This document shows positions 6,925-13,989 of a stretch of 18,163 nt of DNA, piece by piece (within the stretch, counting starts at the first letter, position 1; every line of letters starts with the position of its first letter). The stretch lies in the NCBI GenBank assembly GCA_002340925.1, contig DDMR01000038.1, positions 1 to 18,163 of the forward strand, written 5' to 3'. A program made the position numbers and the translations under genes. The DNA comes from Actinobacteria bacterium UBA2541 (GTDB taxonomy: Bacteria; Actinomycetota; Actinomycetes; Nanopelagicales; Nanopelagicaceae). The notes below the pieces were generated by a model. That model was given only the letters and a program-made list of their open reading frames with translations. It made no database searches and had not been told where the DNA came from.

Positions 6925-8013
6925 ATGACATCATCACTTTTTACGCCAATTAAAATTCGTTCTGTTGAATTCGGAAACCGAGTTTGGGTGAGCCCAATGT
7001 GCCAATATTCAGCTAACGATGGAGTCGTCAGTGAGTGGCACAGAGTTCACCTCGGATCATTTGCTACCGGTGGTGTTGGATTGATAATGGTTGAAGCAAC
7101 CGGTGTAGAACCTGAAGCCAGAATTTCTCTTGGTTGCACCGGAATGTGGAATGACAAACAAGCCCAAGCTTTTAAACCGATTATTGATTTTGTGCATTCG
7201 CAAGGCGTAAAAATCGGAATTCAGTTAGCGCATGCCGGTCGTAAAGGCTCAACGATGGTTCCTTGGGATGATCACGAGATTGCAAGTGCGGATGAAGGTG
7301 GCTGGGAGACTGTGAGTGCCAGCCCAATAAGCTTTAGAGATTTTCCACTTCCAAGAGAGCTATCTGTCGCAGAAATAACGGATCTAACCACAAAATTCGT
7401 TGACGCTAGTCTTCGTTCAGTTGAAGCTGGTTTTGATGTTATTGAGATACACGCGGCACATGGCTATTTATTCCATCAATTCATGTCACCAATAACTAAT
7501 AAGCGCACTGACCAATATGGTGGAAGTTTCGAAAATAGAATCAGATTTTTAGTTGATACCGCAAAAGCAATCAGAGAACATATTGGTAATGAAATGCCAC
7601 TCTTTACTCGGATCTCGGCGACCGATTGGGTCGAAGGCGGTTGGGATGTTGAAGAGTCAATCGCACTTGCCAAAATCCTTAAAGAAGTTGGTGTGGATTT
7701 AATCGATGTATCTTCTGGTGGGCTGGTCCACGATGCAAAAATTACAACTGGTCCGGGATATCAGGTCCCACTCGCTGCCCAGGTTAAGGCGGGTGCAGAT
7801 ATTTTAACTTCAGCTGTTGGAATAATTACTGAAGCAACACAAGCTGAAGAAATTATTAGCAGTAAAAGCAGCGATGCCGTAATGATCGGAAGGCAGATGC
7901 TACGCAACCCACGTTGGGCGATTAGCGCAGCTGAAGAACTTGGTGAGAAAATTCCTTGGTCACTACAACTAGAGAGATCTAGGCGCTTAGGTGCAAGAAA
8001 GTCACCTCAGTAA
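6925..8013 (+). CDS. NADH:flavin oxidoreductase, Old Yellow Enzyme family (YqjM-like)
   Basis: This is an FMN TIM-barrel ene-reductase of 362 residues that uses NAD(P)H to reduce activated C=C bonds. It follows the YqjM (thermophilic-like) pattern throughout: SPMCQYS puts C26 and Y28 at the same numbers as YqjM, GIQLAHAGRK supplies the FMN-contacting glutamine, and H176/H179 in EIHAAHGYL form the substrate-anion site. RTDQYGGSFENR and the phosphate-binding MIGRQMLRNP are also present. It lacks the extra iron-sulfur and second flavin domain of trimethylamine dehydrogenase or N-methylproline demethylase (StcD), so demethylation of a betaine is not supported. The start lacks a ribosome binding site (see the divergent promoter region). 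The substrate is unknown; in this cluster an unsaturated keto acid or imine product is possible. It converges on beta 2 with a 6-base gap. Confidence 0.92.
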   Translation: MTSSLFTPIKIRSVEFGNRVWVSPMCQYSANDGVVSEWHRVHLGSFATGGVGLIMVEATGVEPEARISLGCTGMWNDKQAQAFKPIIDFVHSQGVKIGIQLAHAGRKGSTMVPWDDHEIASADEGGWETVSASPISFRDFPLPRELSVAEITDLTTKFVDASLRSVEAGFDVIEIHAAHGYLFHQFMSPITNKRTDQYGGSFENRIRFLVDTAKAIREHIGNEMPLFTRISATDWVEGGWDVEESIALAKILKEVGVDLIDVSSGGLVHDAKITTGPGYQVPLAAQVKAGADILTSAVGIITEATQAEEIISSKSSDAVMIGRQMLRNPRWAISAAEELGEKIPWSLQLERSRRLGARKSPQ

Positions 8014-8019
8014 ATCTGA

Positions 8020-9180
8020 CTAGAAACGCGTTAGTGCGAATGGCTTCAAATCTATTTTTGGAGTTGAATTAAGAACCAAATCTGAGAGCACTTCGCCTAA
8101 GAGTGGTGAAGCGGTAAATCCCATGTATGGATACATTCCGACATATGCACCAGGCACGTCCGGCAACTCACCAATAATTGGATTGTGATCTGGGGTCCCG
8201 TTTCCGACTCCAATCCAAGTACGAATTACTTTCACTTTGGATATCGATGGACAAACCGTTAGGGCAACGCGCAGATTAGATTGCAAGGAGTCAAGATTTA
8301 ATACGGCTTCGCCAGAATTATCGTATCTCGCTGGCCAACCGCCGCCGATCAGGAGCGAGCCGGAATTGGCTTGCTTGAAGGTCAATTTTTCAGTTGTGAA
8401 GTAAATTAGATGATTGACGAATTTTTCAACTTGTTCAGTGACTGAAACTTGAACTGGAACATCTGAAATTGGAAGATCCAAACCTAAAGATTTTGCCAAC
8501 TTGGGCAGCCCGGCGTTTGCAGTTAAAACTACTTTTTCAGCGCGAAAGTCGCCCACATTTGTCTGTAACTTAAATTTGCCATTCTCTTTAGAAATATCTA
8601 GAACTTCAACGCCGGTAGCTATAGAAGCGCCAGCTTCTCGTGCCCTAGCCGCAAAAGCTGGTGCGGTAACTAAAGGGTTTGCCTTTCCCTCTATTGGACA
8701 GAAGGCCGCTCCTAACATTTTCTGCGAAATATATGGAGCAAGTTCCCGTAACTCTCTCTGATCAACCATTCGAGAAGCTATGCCAATTTCATTTTCGAGT
8801 TTAACTTTTACTTCTAGCGCAGCCAAGTCTGAGGCCGACTGTGCAACCATTAATCCGCCTTTACCGCCAACTTCTAGGTCGGTATCAAGCTTTGCAGAAA
8901 GATTCTTCCAGAGGTCGAGTGAAGAGGCTAAGAAAGATAATCCAGGCAGAAAATCTCTTGCCCATTTCATTCCAAGTTCGTGGAAAGGTTCAAATTGAAT
9001 TTGTCCATGCAAGCTTCCAGCATTTCTACCTGAAGCCTGGGTATTCAAATCATATTTCTCTAAAAGTGCGACATTCGCACCTTTGATTGCTAGGTTGTAT
9101 GTAGTTGCACAACCCGCGGCTCCGCCACCAATAACGATTACATCAAAATTTCTCTGTTCGAGAGATTGATGTGAATTCAT
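8020..9180 (-). CDS. FAD-dependent amino-acid oxidoreductase (DAO family), beta subunit 2
   Basis: This is a DAO-fold flavoprotein of 386 residues and a clear paralogue of the product of 3452-4663. Shared landmarks include the FAD motif (DVIVIGGGAAG, residues 13-23), ASGRNAGS, FCPIEGKANPL, LTFKQANSGSLLIGGGWPAR, a GxxPDHNPIIGE region and the C-terminal MGFTASP. I choose ATG at 9180; a GTG two codons earlier (9186) is also possible. There is no strong ribosome binding site, but TATATT on the minus strand (plus-strand 9190-9195) ends 9 bases before the ATG, fitting a very short leader. It has no alpha partner of its own nearby. It may share alpha and gamma with beta 1, giving a second substrate specificity, or it may act alone as a simple D-amino-acid or glycine-oxidase-like enzyme. 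Confidence 0.87.
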   Translation of the reverse strand: MNSHQSLEQRNFDVIVIGGGAAGCATTYNLAIKGANVALLEKYDLNTQASGRNAGSLHGQIQFEPFHELGMKWARDFLPGLSFLASSLDLWKNLSAKLDTDLEVGGKGGLMVAQSASDLAALEVKVKLENEIGIASRMVDQRELRELAPYISQKMLGAAFCPIEGKANPLVTAPAFAARAREAGASIATGVEVLDISKENGKFKLQTNVGDFRAEKVVLTANAGLPKLAKSLGLDLPISDVPVQVSVTEQVEKFVNHLIYFTTEKLTFKQANSGSLLIGGGWPARYDNSGEAVLNLDSLQSNLRVALTVCPSISKVKVIRTWIGVGNGTPDHNPIIGELPDVPGAYVGMYPYMGFTASPLLGEVLSDLVLNSTPKIDLKPFALTRF

Positions 9181-9236
9181 AAACACATTAATATACTAAC
9201 TTACAGAGTGATATTTACGTAGTCGAATGGGGAGAA
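9181..9236. promoter_or_regulatory. Divergent promoter region between beta 2 and lyase 2
   Basis: This gap of 56 bases separates divergent starts and must hold promoters for both genes. The minus-strand TATATT (9190-9195) is a candidate -10 for beta 2. TATTTA at 9212-9217 is a weak plus-strand candidate for lyase 2. GGGGAG at 9229-9234 is the likely ribosome binding site of lyase 2, at an unusually short 2-base distance from its ATG. Confidence 0.4.
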
Positions 9237-10169
9237 ATGTCTAAAGAGTTCCGCGGTAGTTATGGTGTCTTAGTTACACCATTTACAGAGGGTGGAAAAT
9301 CAGTAGATACTGCCGCACTAAAAAATCTTCTCGATTGGCAGATTAAATCTAAATCTCCAGGAGTTATTGTCCTGGGCACAACCGGTGAATTCCTAACAAT
9401 CAGCGATGACGAACGTCGCACAATTGTAGAAACAACTGTGAAGCACGTTGATGGCCGAATCGATGTTTTGGTCGGCACAACTAACGCATACACCCCAAAT
9501 GCAGTTAGATATAGCAAAGAAGCTGAAGAGCTAGGCGCAAATGGCTTAATGATTCTTCCGCCTTACTATTACAAGCCAACACATGACGAGATTTACAACT
9601 ATTACAAGGCGATTTGCGCCGCGATTTCGATTCCGATCATGATTTACAACAATCCATTTACTTCAAATGTTGATATCCCTGCAGCTCTAGTTGCAAAGAT
9701 TGCAAGATCATTCGAGCAAGTTAGATATATCAAAGAGGCGAGCCAAGATATCGCTCGAGTTCGAGATGTAATAGAAGAGTCTGATGGTCTGGTCAATGTC
9801 TTCGCTGGCGAGCGTGTGGTCGAGTCATATCAATTGGGTGCTGTCGGATATGTGAATCCTTACGCGAATTACATCCCTGAAGCTTCAACAGTTATCTGTG
9901 AATACTTGGCAGCTGGTCGTATCGAAGATGCAAAGAAGATAGATCGATTCATAACAAAGATTGACCATGTAATCGCTGAAGGCCACCCACTTTATGGTCA
10001 TCAGTGTTATTCAAAGGCACTTGCAGCCGTTCGGGGTTATCCAGTGGGCGATGTCAGACCGCCAATAACAACTTTCGCGGAACTTGGTCAAGAAGGAAAA
10101 GATCGCGTTTCTAAGATTTCAAAGATGATGGATGAGCTAAACGCGCTCTTGGTTCAACTAGCTAAGTAA
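9237..10169 (+). CDS. DapA/NAL-superfamily Schiff-base lyase 2 (not a true DHDPS)
   Basis: This is a class I aldolase/dehydratase of 310 residues. The core residues are T48/T49 in GTTGEF, PYYYKP carrying the shared active-site tyrosine region, catalytic Y137 in IYNNP and the Schiff-base lysine K166 in YIKEAS. The position of E. coli DapA R138 is threonine (T142, YNNPFTSN), so it should not bind aspartate semialdehyde as DHDPS does. It is more DHDPS-like around PYYYKP than lyase 1 and the two are diverged, so they probably act on different substrates. Candidate reactions are deamination of pyrroline-4-hydroxy-2-carboxylate (LhpC/HypD-type) or 2-keto-3-deoxy acid cleavage or dehydration. It is a single-gene unit divergent from beta 2, and this pairing suggests they share a substrate path. 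Confidence 0.85.
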   Translation: MSKEFRGSYGVLVTPFTEGGKSVDTAALKNLLDWQIKSKSPGVIVLGTTGEFLTISDDERRTIVETTVKHVDGRIDVLVGTTNAYTPNAVRYSKEAEELGANGLMILPPYYYKPTHDEIYNYYKAICAAISIPIMIYNNPFTSNVDIPAALVAKIARSFEQVRYIKEASQDIARVRDVIEESDGLVNVFAGERVVESYQLGAVGYVNPYANYIPEASTVICEYLAAGRIEDAKKIDRFITKIDHVIAEGHPLYGHQCYSKALAAVRGYPVGDVRPPITTFAELGQEGKDRVSKISKMMDELNALLVQLAK

Positions 10170-10184
10170 TCTTTTTTACCTTAG
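10162..10184. terminator. Weak bidirectional hairpin between convergent genes
   Basis: CTAAG-TAA pairs with TTA-C-CTTAG, an 8-bp stem with one bulged C and a short T-rich loop. It begins inside the stop region of lyase 2 (TAA 10167-10169) and contains TTTTTT. It is the only hairpin I see in the 38-base gap before the convergent DsbA-family gene. Confidence 0.35.
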
Positions 10185-10215
10185 TCAGCTTAGTTGGCTT
10201 AGTTGGCTTAATCGA
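10180..10215. repeat. Tandem 9-bp repeat at the convergent joint
   Basis: The units read CTTAGTCAG, CTTAGTTGG, CTTAGTTGG, then a diverged CTTAATCGA. The last unit enters the coding end of the minus-strand gene and contributes its stop codon (10208-10210). It looks like a small slipped-strand expansion. Confidence 0.75.
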
Positions 10216-10816
10216 AGATTGGTTTAACGTTTCTGGTTCTCTTTATCTCAAAGAAACCAGGATAACTTGCAACCCCCACTACCCCATCAAATAACTTTCC
10301 GGCTTCCTCGCCTTTAGGTGCTGGTGAAATTACTGGGCCAAAGAATGCGACTTCTCCGACGCTAATAATTGGCGTCCCCACATCTTCGCCAACTTTGCTG
10401 ATACCGCGATCATGGCTTTCGATTATCTTTGCATCAAGTGATTCATCTTGAGCATACTTCATAAGATCTTCTGAGAAAGAAAAGTTGGAGAGAACCTTCG
10501 CAGTCATTTCATCTGAAATTTTGGTTTTATTCAAATGAATCTCATTGCCAAAAGCTGTGTATAAATCCCCTTTAATCTTCTCGCCATACAACGCTTCTGC
10601 AGCCACAACTACTCGAAGTGGGCCAAGTGCTTTCTTGGCATAATCTAAATACTCAGTGGTTATTGAAGGGCGACCTTTATTCAAATAATAAAGACTCATC
10701 GGATTCCAGGTAATTGAAATGTCGCGAACTTTCTCTACTTCAACCAACCATCGCGATGTCATCCAGGCCCAAGGACAGAGCGTGTCAAACCACATTTCAA
10801 CTTTCTGCGTTGCCAT
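10208..10816 (-). CDS. DsbA-family thioredoxin-fold protein, Rv2466c-like (mycothiol-dependent nitroreductase family)
   Basis: This is a 202-residue cytosolic thioredoxin-fold protein without a signal peptide. It follows M. tuberculosis Rv2466c along most of its length: WFDTLCPWAWMTSRWLVEVEKVRDI, WNPMSLYYLN, GPLRVVVAAE, LYTAFGNEIH, VGEDVGTPIISVGEVAFFGPV, PKGEEAGKLFDGVV and SYPGFFEIKRTR. The conserved TP before the last strands is the cis-proline region. The active-site motif is CPWA (C14, A17) rather than the CPWC I recall for Rv2466c, so it has a single-cysteine site and would need mycothiol or another thiol to complete a cycle. It is the last gene of the minus-strand operon. Its AGGA (10820-10823) overlaps the amidohydrolase stop, giving a 5-base gap. 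Presence of this family points to an actinobacterial host. Confidence 0.9.
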   Translation of the reverse strand: MATQKVEMWFDTLCPWAWMTSRWLVEVEKVRDISITWNPMSLYYLNKGRPSITTEYLDYAKKALGPLRVVVAAEALYGEKIKGDLYTAFGNEIHLNKTKISDEMTAKVLSNFSFSEDLMKYAQDESLDAKIIESHDRGISKVGEDVGTPIISVGEVAFFGPVISPAPKGEEAGKLFDGVVGVASYPGFFEIKRTRNVKPIFD

Positions 10817-10821
10817 TTTTC

Positions 10822-12012
10822 CTACAACCTATCCGCTATCACTCGTCCGCCTTGCACAACCAAATCGAGCTCGCGCAAATTCTGTGGATCATCAAGTGGA
10901 TTTCCGCGCATTGCAATTAAATCTCCAAAGAAGCCCTTGTTGATTTGACCCAATTTATCTTCTTGCTTAATCAAACTTGCAGCCGTAGAAGTTATGGACT
11001 GAAGTGATTTTAGGGTGCTTAGCCCAGCACCATGCATCAAAAATAGTTCGTGCAGAGCTGCACTAGCGCCATCAACTAAATCTCCTGGCGGATAATCAGT
11101 TCCGTTTGTCATCTTGATCCCCGCACCTATTGCAAGCTTTACGCTCGCTAAGTGCCGGTCGGCAACTGCTAGACAATTTTGAATTGAAGCTTCTTCGAAG
11201 CCCTTCTCACGCATCCAACTTTCAGATCTAGTTACACAGAGAGTTGGGGAATAGAAAACATCTTTAGCCGCCATCGCATCTACAGTGTCTTGATCCATTA
11301 CATAACCATGTTCAAAGGAGCGAACACCAAGTCGAAGCGCTTGTTGAATTGCAGCGGATTCACCAGCATGTGCAACGACATAGGTATTGCGCTCTTCTGC
11401 GGCCTTTACAACGCCTCTAATCTCATCATCAGTCATCTCTGGATCTTCTGGTCGCTCCCCGGCTCGAGCCAGCCCACCGGTGATAAATATTTTTAAATGG
11501 TCGGCGCCATCATCTAATTCACTAATCGCTGCTTTATAAAAGCCATCAAAATCTTTTGCATAACTGCAGGCCGAGCCCGCGCCGTGTCCATCTGGGGTTG
11601 ATAGCGCACGACCGGCTCCAAAAATTCTTGGTCCCTGAAACCATCCAGCCTTGGCAGCCCGACGCAAATACAAATCAACTTGATTCTGTTCATGAACCGA
11701 GCGCAGCGTTGTGATTCCGGAATGAAGCGCATCGTGAGCTCGCTCGGCGGCACGAAAAGCCGTTATTGCAGGATCTTCATTTGGATCCGTTAGTGAAAAT
11801 GGAAATACGACTGACAAATGAGTGTGGCAGGAAATCAACCCTGGAAATAAATATCGGCCATCTAAATCGATGATGGTTTCATCACTACTGTGATTTAAAG
11901 TAGTTGACTTTCCTAATTCAGTTATTTCACCGCTCGCAGAAATCCGAACTGCATCTTCGCTCTTTATCTCGCCAGCTAAGACATCAACTATCTTGGCGTT
12001 AGTAATTAACAA
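10822..12012 (-). CDS. Metal-dependent amidohydrolase, prolidase/imidazolonepropionase-like
   Basis: This is an amidohydrolase-superfamily enzyme of 396 residues, in the group that holds the Xaa-Pro/Xaa-Arg dipeptidases and imidazolonepropionase-like proteins. Metal-site residues are all visible: H63 and H65 (SCHTHLS), a probably carboxylated K174 (HLKIFITGG), H215 (VVAHAGE), H235 (FEHGY) and D306 (NGTDYPPGD). The N-terminal beta-sandwich (LITNAKIVD...) and its C-terminal return (GDLIAMRGNPLDD) frame the barrel. The start is TTG at 12012, the only good choice, with GCGGA upstream as a weak ribosome binding site. It begins 16 bases after the peptide-transporter ATPase gene, so it probably hydrolyses an imported dipeptide or cyclic amide. 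The exact substrate is unknown; a proline-containing dipeptide is my inference. Confidence 0.85.
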   Translation of the reverse strand: MLITNAKIVDVLAGEIKSEDAVRISASGEITELGKSTTLNHSSDETIIDLDGRYLFPGLISCHTHLSVVFPFSLTDPNEDPAITAFRAAERAHDALHSGITTLRSVHEQNQVDLYLRRAAKAGWFQGPRIFGAGRALSTPDGHGAGSACSYAKDFDGFYKAAISELDDGADHLKIFITGGLARAGERPEDPEMTDDEIRGVVKAAEERNTYVVAHAGESAAIQQALRLGVRSFEHGYVMDQDTVDAMAAKDVFYSPTLCVTRSESWMREKGFEEASIQNCLAVADRHLASVKLAIGAGIKMTNGTDYPPGDLVDGASAALHELFLMHGAGLSTLKSLQSITSTAASLIKQEDKLGQINKGFFGDLIAMRGNPLDDPQNLRELDLVVQGGRVIADRL

Positions 12013-12028
12013 TTTATTATCCGCTGCA

Positions 12029-13000
12029 CTAATTCAGGGTGATTGTGACTGGTTGGCTACCGGCGGTCTGAAGAACACAAGAGACATCTCGGCCATCAGC
12101 TAATTTACGTAATTCTGGTTCATTGCTTGCACATTCAGCTTTTGCCAGTGGGCATCTTGGATGGAATCGACAGCCACTTGGCGGACTCATTGGATTAGGA
12201 ACATCGCCTGGCAGATCTTTTGGCATAAATGATGTGCCATCCGCATGTGGAATCGCAGAGATTAGCGCGCGGGTATAAGGATGTGAAGGATTGTTCCAAA
12301 TCTGATCAACAGTTCCGACTTCAACTATTTTTCCTAAATACATAACTGCTACTCGGTCTGAAATTCGACGCACAATTGATAAATCGTGCGAGATAAAGAC
12401 CATTCCCATATCAAACTCATCTACAAGATTTACCAATAAGTTGGCTACTTGTGCTTGTGAAGAGGTATCTAAGGCTGAAATTGGTTCGTCGGCGATAATT
12501 GCAGTTGGTGATGCTGCAAGTGCACGCGCAATTGAGATGCGCTGACGTTGGCCACCAGAGAATTGGTGAGCAAATCTATCTACTGCATTTCTAGGCAGAC
12601 CAACTTTTTCAAGCAAATCTGCAGCCTTAACCAAAGCTAATTTCTTTGACATTCCAGCAACAATTAGACCATCTGCAATCTGCACGCCGATTTTGCGTCT
12701 TGGATTGAGTGATCCATATGGATCTTGGAAGACCATTTGCAGATTACGGAAATGCTCTGGGCGCTTGCCTCTTGTAAGTTTCTTTACCTTCTGGCGATCA
12801 AAAACAATTTCACCAGTGATAGGACGTAAAATTCCAACGATTGCTTTACCTAGGGTCGATTTTCCACAACCGGATTCGCCGACCAAGCCAAGGATTTCAC
12901 CAGAATTAAGCGTTAGATCCACACCCGCAACCGCACGCACCTTGCGACCATGACGATCGTATTCCACCGCTACATTCTTAAGATTTAAAATCTCTTTCAT
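12029..13000 (-). CDS. Dipeptide/oligopeptide ABC transporter ATP-binding protein (DppF/OppF-like)
   Basis: This is the second ATPase of the peptide importer, 323 residues. Walker A is at residues 41-48 (GESGCGKS), the signature FSGGQRQR at 147-154, Walker B ends at D171-E172 (AIIADEPISALD), and the H-loop is in VFISHDLSIV. The oligo-HPY C-terminal domain (NNPSHPYTRALISAIP onward) ends with four cysteines at 277, 283, 290 and 308 (Cx5Cx6C...C), the pattern linked to an iron-sulfur cluster in some peptide-importer ATPases. Its start overlaps the stop of the other ATPase as TAATG (12998-13002). Length is standard. Confidence 0.95.
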   Translation of the reverse strand: MKEILNLKNVAVEYDRHGRKVRAVAGVDLTLNSGEILGLVGESGCGKSTLGKAIVGILRPITGEIVFDRQKVKKLTRGKRPEHFRNLQMVFQDPYGSLNPRRKIGVQIADGLIVAGMSKKLALVKAADLLEKVGLPRNAVDRFAHQFSGGQRQRISIARALAASPTAIIADEPISALDTSSQAQVANLLVNLVDEFDMGMVFISHDLSIVRRISDRVAVMYLGKIVEVGTVDQIWNNPSHPYTRALISAIPHADGTSFMPKDLPGDVPNPMSPPSGCRFHPRCPLAKAECASNEPELRKLADGRDVSCVLQTAGSQPVTITLN

Positions 13001-13989
13001 TATTTACTTCCAGAATTAGAGAGTTCGCTAAATGGATTTACTGGGCAGAAAATTCGGTGGTCTGAAGATAAATTCAAAACTTCTGGCACAGTTTCTTTGC
13101 AGCTAGCCTTTGCAAACTTGCAGCGGGTATGGAATGCGCATCCGCTCGGGAAATTACCAAGTTCTGGTGGCATGCCATCAATAGAGAGTAAATTCTTTGA
13201 ATTAACTTCAGAGTTTCCTGGAAGCGCAGCAATGAGACCCTTGGTGTATGGGTGGCGAGGGTTCTGCAATAAATCTGATGTTGCGCCAGATTCTACTTCT
13301 GAGCCAGCATACATAATCATGATTCTGTCGGTCAGCGAAGATAGAACTCCAAGGTCATGTGTAATTACCATGACTGAAAGATTGCGGTCTTTACGTAATT
13401 GATGAAGTAACTTCAGAATTCCAGCTTGCACTGTCACATCTAGAGCGGTGGTTGGTTCATCGGCGATAAGTAATTTTGGTTCACAAGCTAGCGCCATTGC
13501 AATCGCAATACGTTGGCGCATTCCACCAGAAAATTGACTTGGGTGGGCGCTTAACGCAGATGCTGGCTCTGGAATCTTTACTGTAGCGAGAAGCTCTAGC
13601 GCGCTATTTCTAGCCGCAGCTTTGCTCACTTTGCGGTGATGGCGAAGATGCTCGGTTAATTGCACTTCAACAGTCAGCATCGGGTGCAGCGAAGTCATTG
13701 GATCTTGGAAAATCATTGCGATCTCTTTACCGCGGATATCGCGATATTCGCGCTTGGTGCTGGCGAGAATTTCTCGGCCATCAAATTTAATTGAACCGCT
13801 GGCTTTACCCTTATATGGCAAGAGTCCAAGCATGCTGAGTGCAGTCATTGTTTTTCCGCTACCGCTCTCGCCAGCAATACCTAAAATTTCTCCGTGTCCA
13901 ACGTTGAAAGATAGATTGCGAACAGCTTGGGCATCACCGCTTCCGGTCGCAAGAGTTACCGTCAAATTCTCTACAGTTAGAAGATTCAT
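13000..13989 (-). CDS. Dipeptide/oligopeptide ABC transporter ATP-binding protein (DppD/OppD-like)
   Basis: This is the first ATPase of the peptide importer, 329 residues. Walker A is at 40-47 (GESGSGKT), the Q-loop in [13 protein letters not shown], the signature FSGGMRQR at 153-160, Walker B ends at D177-E178 ([12 protein letters not shown]), and the H-loop is [12 protein letters not shown]. The C-terminal oligo-HPY domain carries cysteines at 284, 290, 297 and 315 with the same Cx5Cx6C...C spacing as its partner. Its ATG overlaps the dppC-like stop as TAATG (13987-13991), so both ATPases and permeases are translationally coupled. Together with the F-like subunit it forms the heterodimeric motor. 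Confidence 0.95.
   Translation of the reverse strand: MNLLTVENLTVTLATGSGDAQAVRNLSFNVGHGEILGIAGESGSGKTMTALSMLGLLPYKGKASGSIKFDGREILASTKREYRDIRGKEIAMIFQDPMTSLHPMLTVEVQLTEHLRHHRKVSKAAARNSALELLATVKIPEPASALSAHPSQFSGGMRQRIAIAMALACEPKLLIADEPTTALDVTVQAGILKLLHQLRKDRNLSVMVITHDLGVLSSLTDRIMIMYAGSEVESGATSDLLQNPRHPYTKGLIAALPGNSEVNSKNLLSIDGMPPELGNFPSGCAFHTRCKFAKASCKETVPEVLNLSSDHRIFCPVNPFSELSNSGSK

Noticed and set aside
6925..8013. N-methylproline demethylase (StcD-like), which would suggest betaine catabolism
   Set aside because: The protein ends after the FMN barrel at 362 residues and has the YqjM active-site pattern; StcD-type enzymes are much longer with extra domains.
9237..10169. Annotation as dapA for lysine biosynthesis
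   Set aside because: The catalytic Tyr and Lys are present but the residue equal to E. coli R138 is Thr, and the gene lies in a catabolic context.
10180..10215. CRISPR-like or integron-type repeat array
   Set aside because: The units are only 9 bp with no spacers and no cas or integrase gene nearby; the same applies to the 11-bp repeats at 17780-17812.
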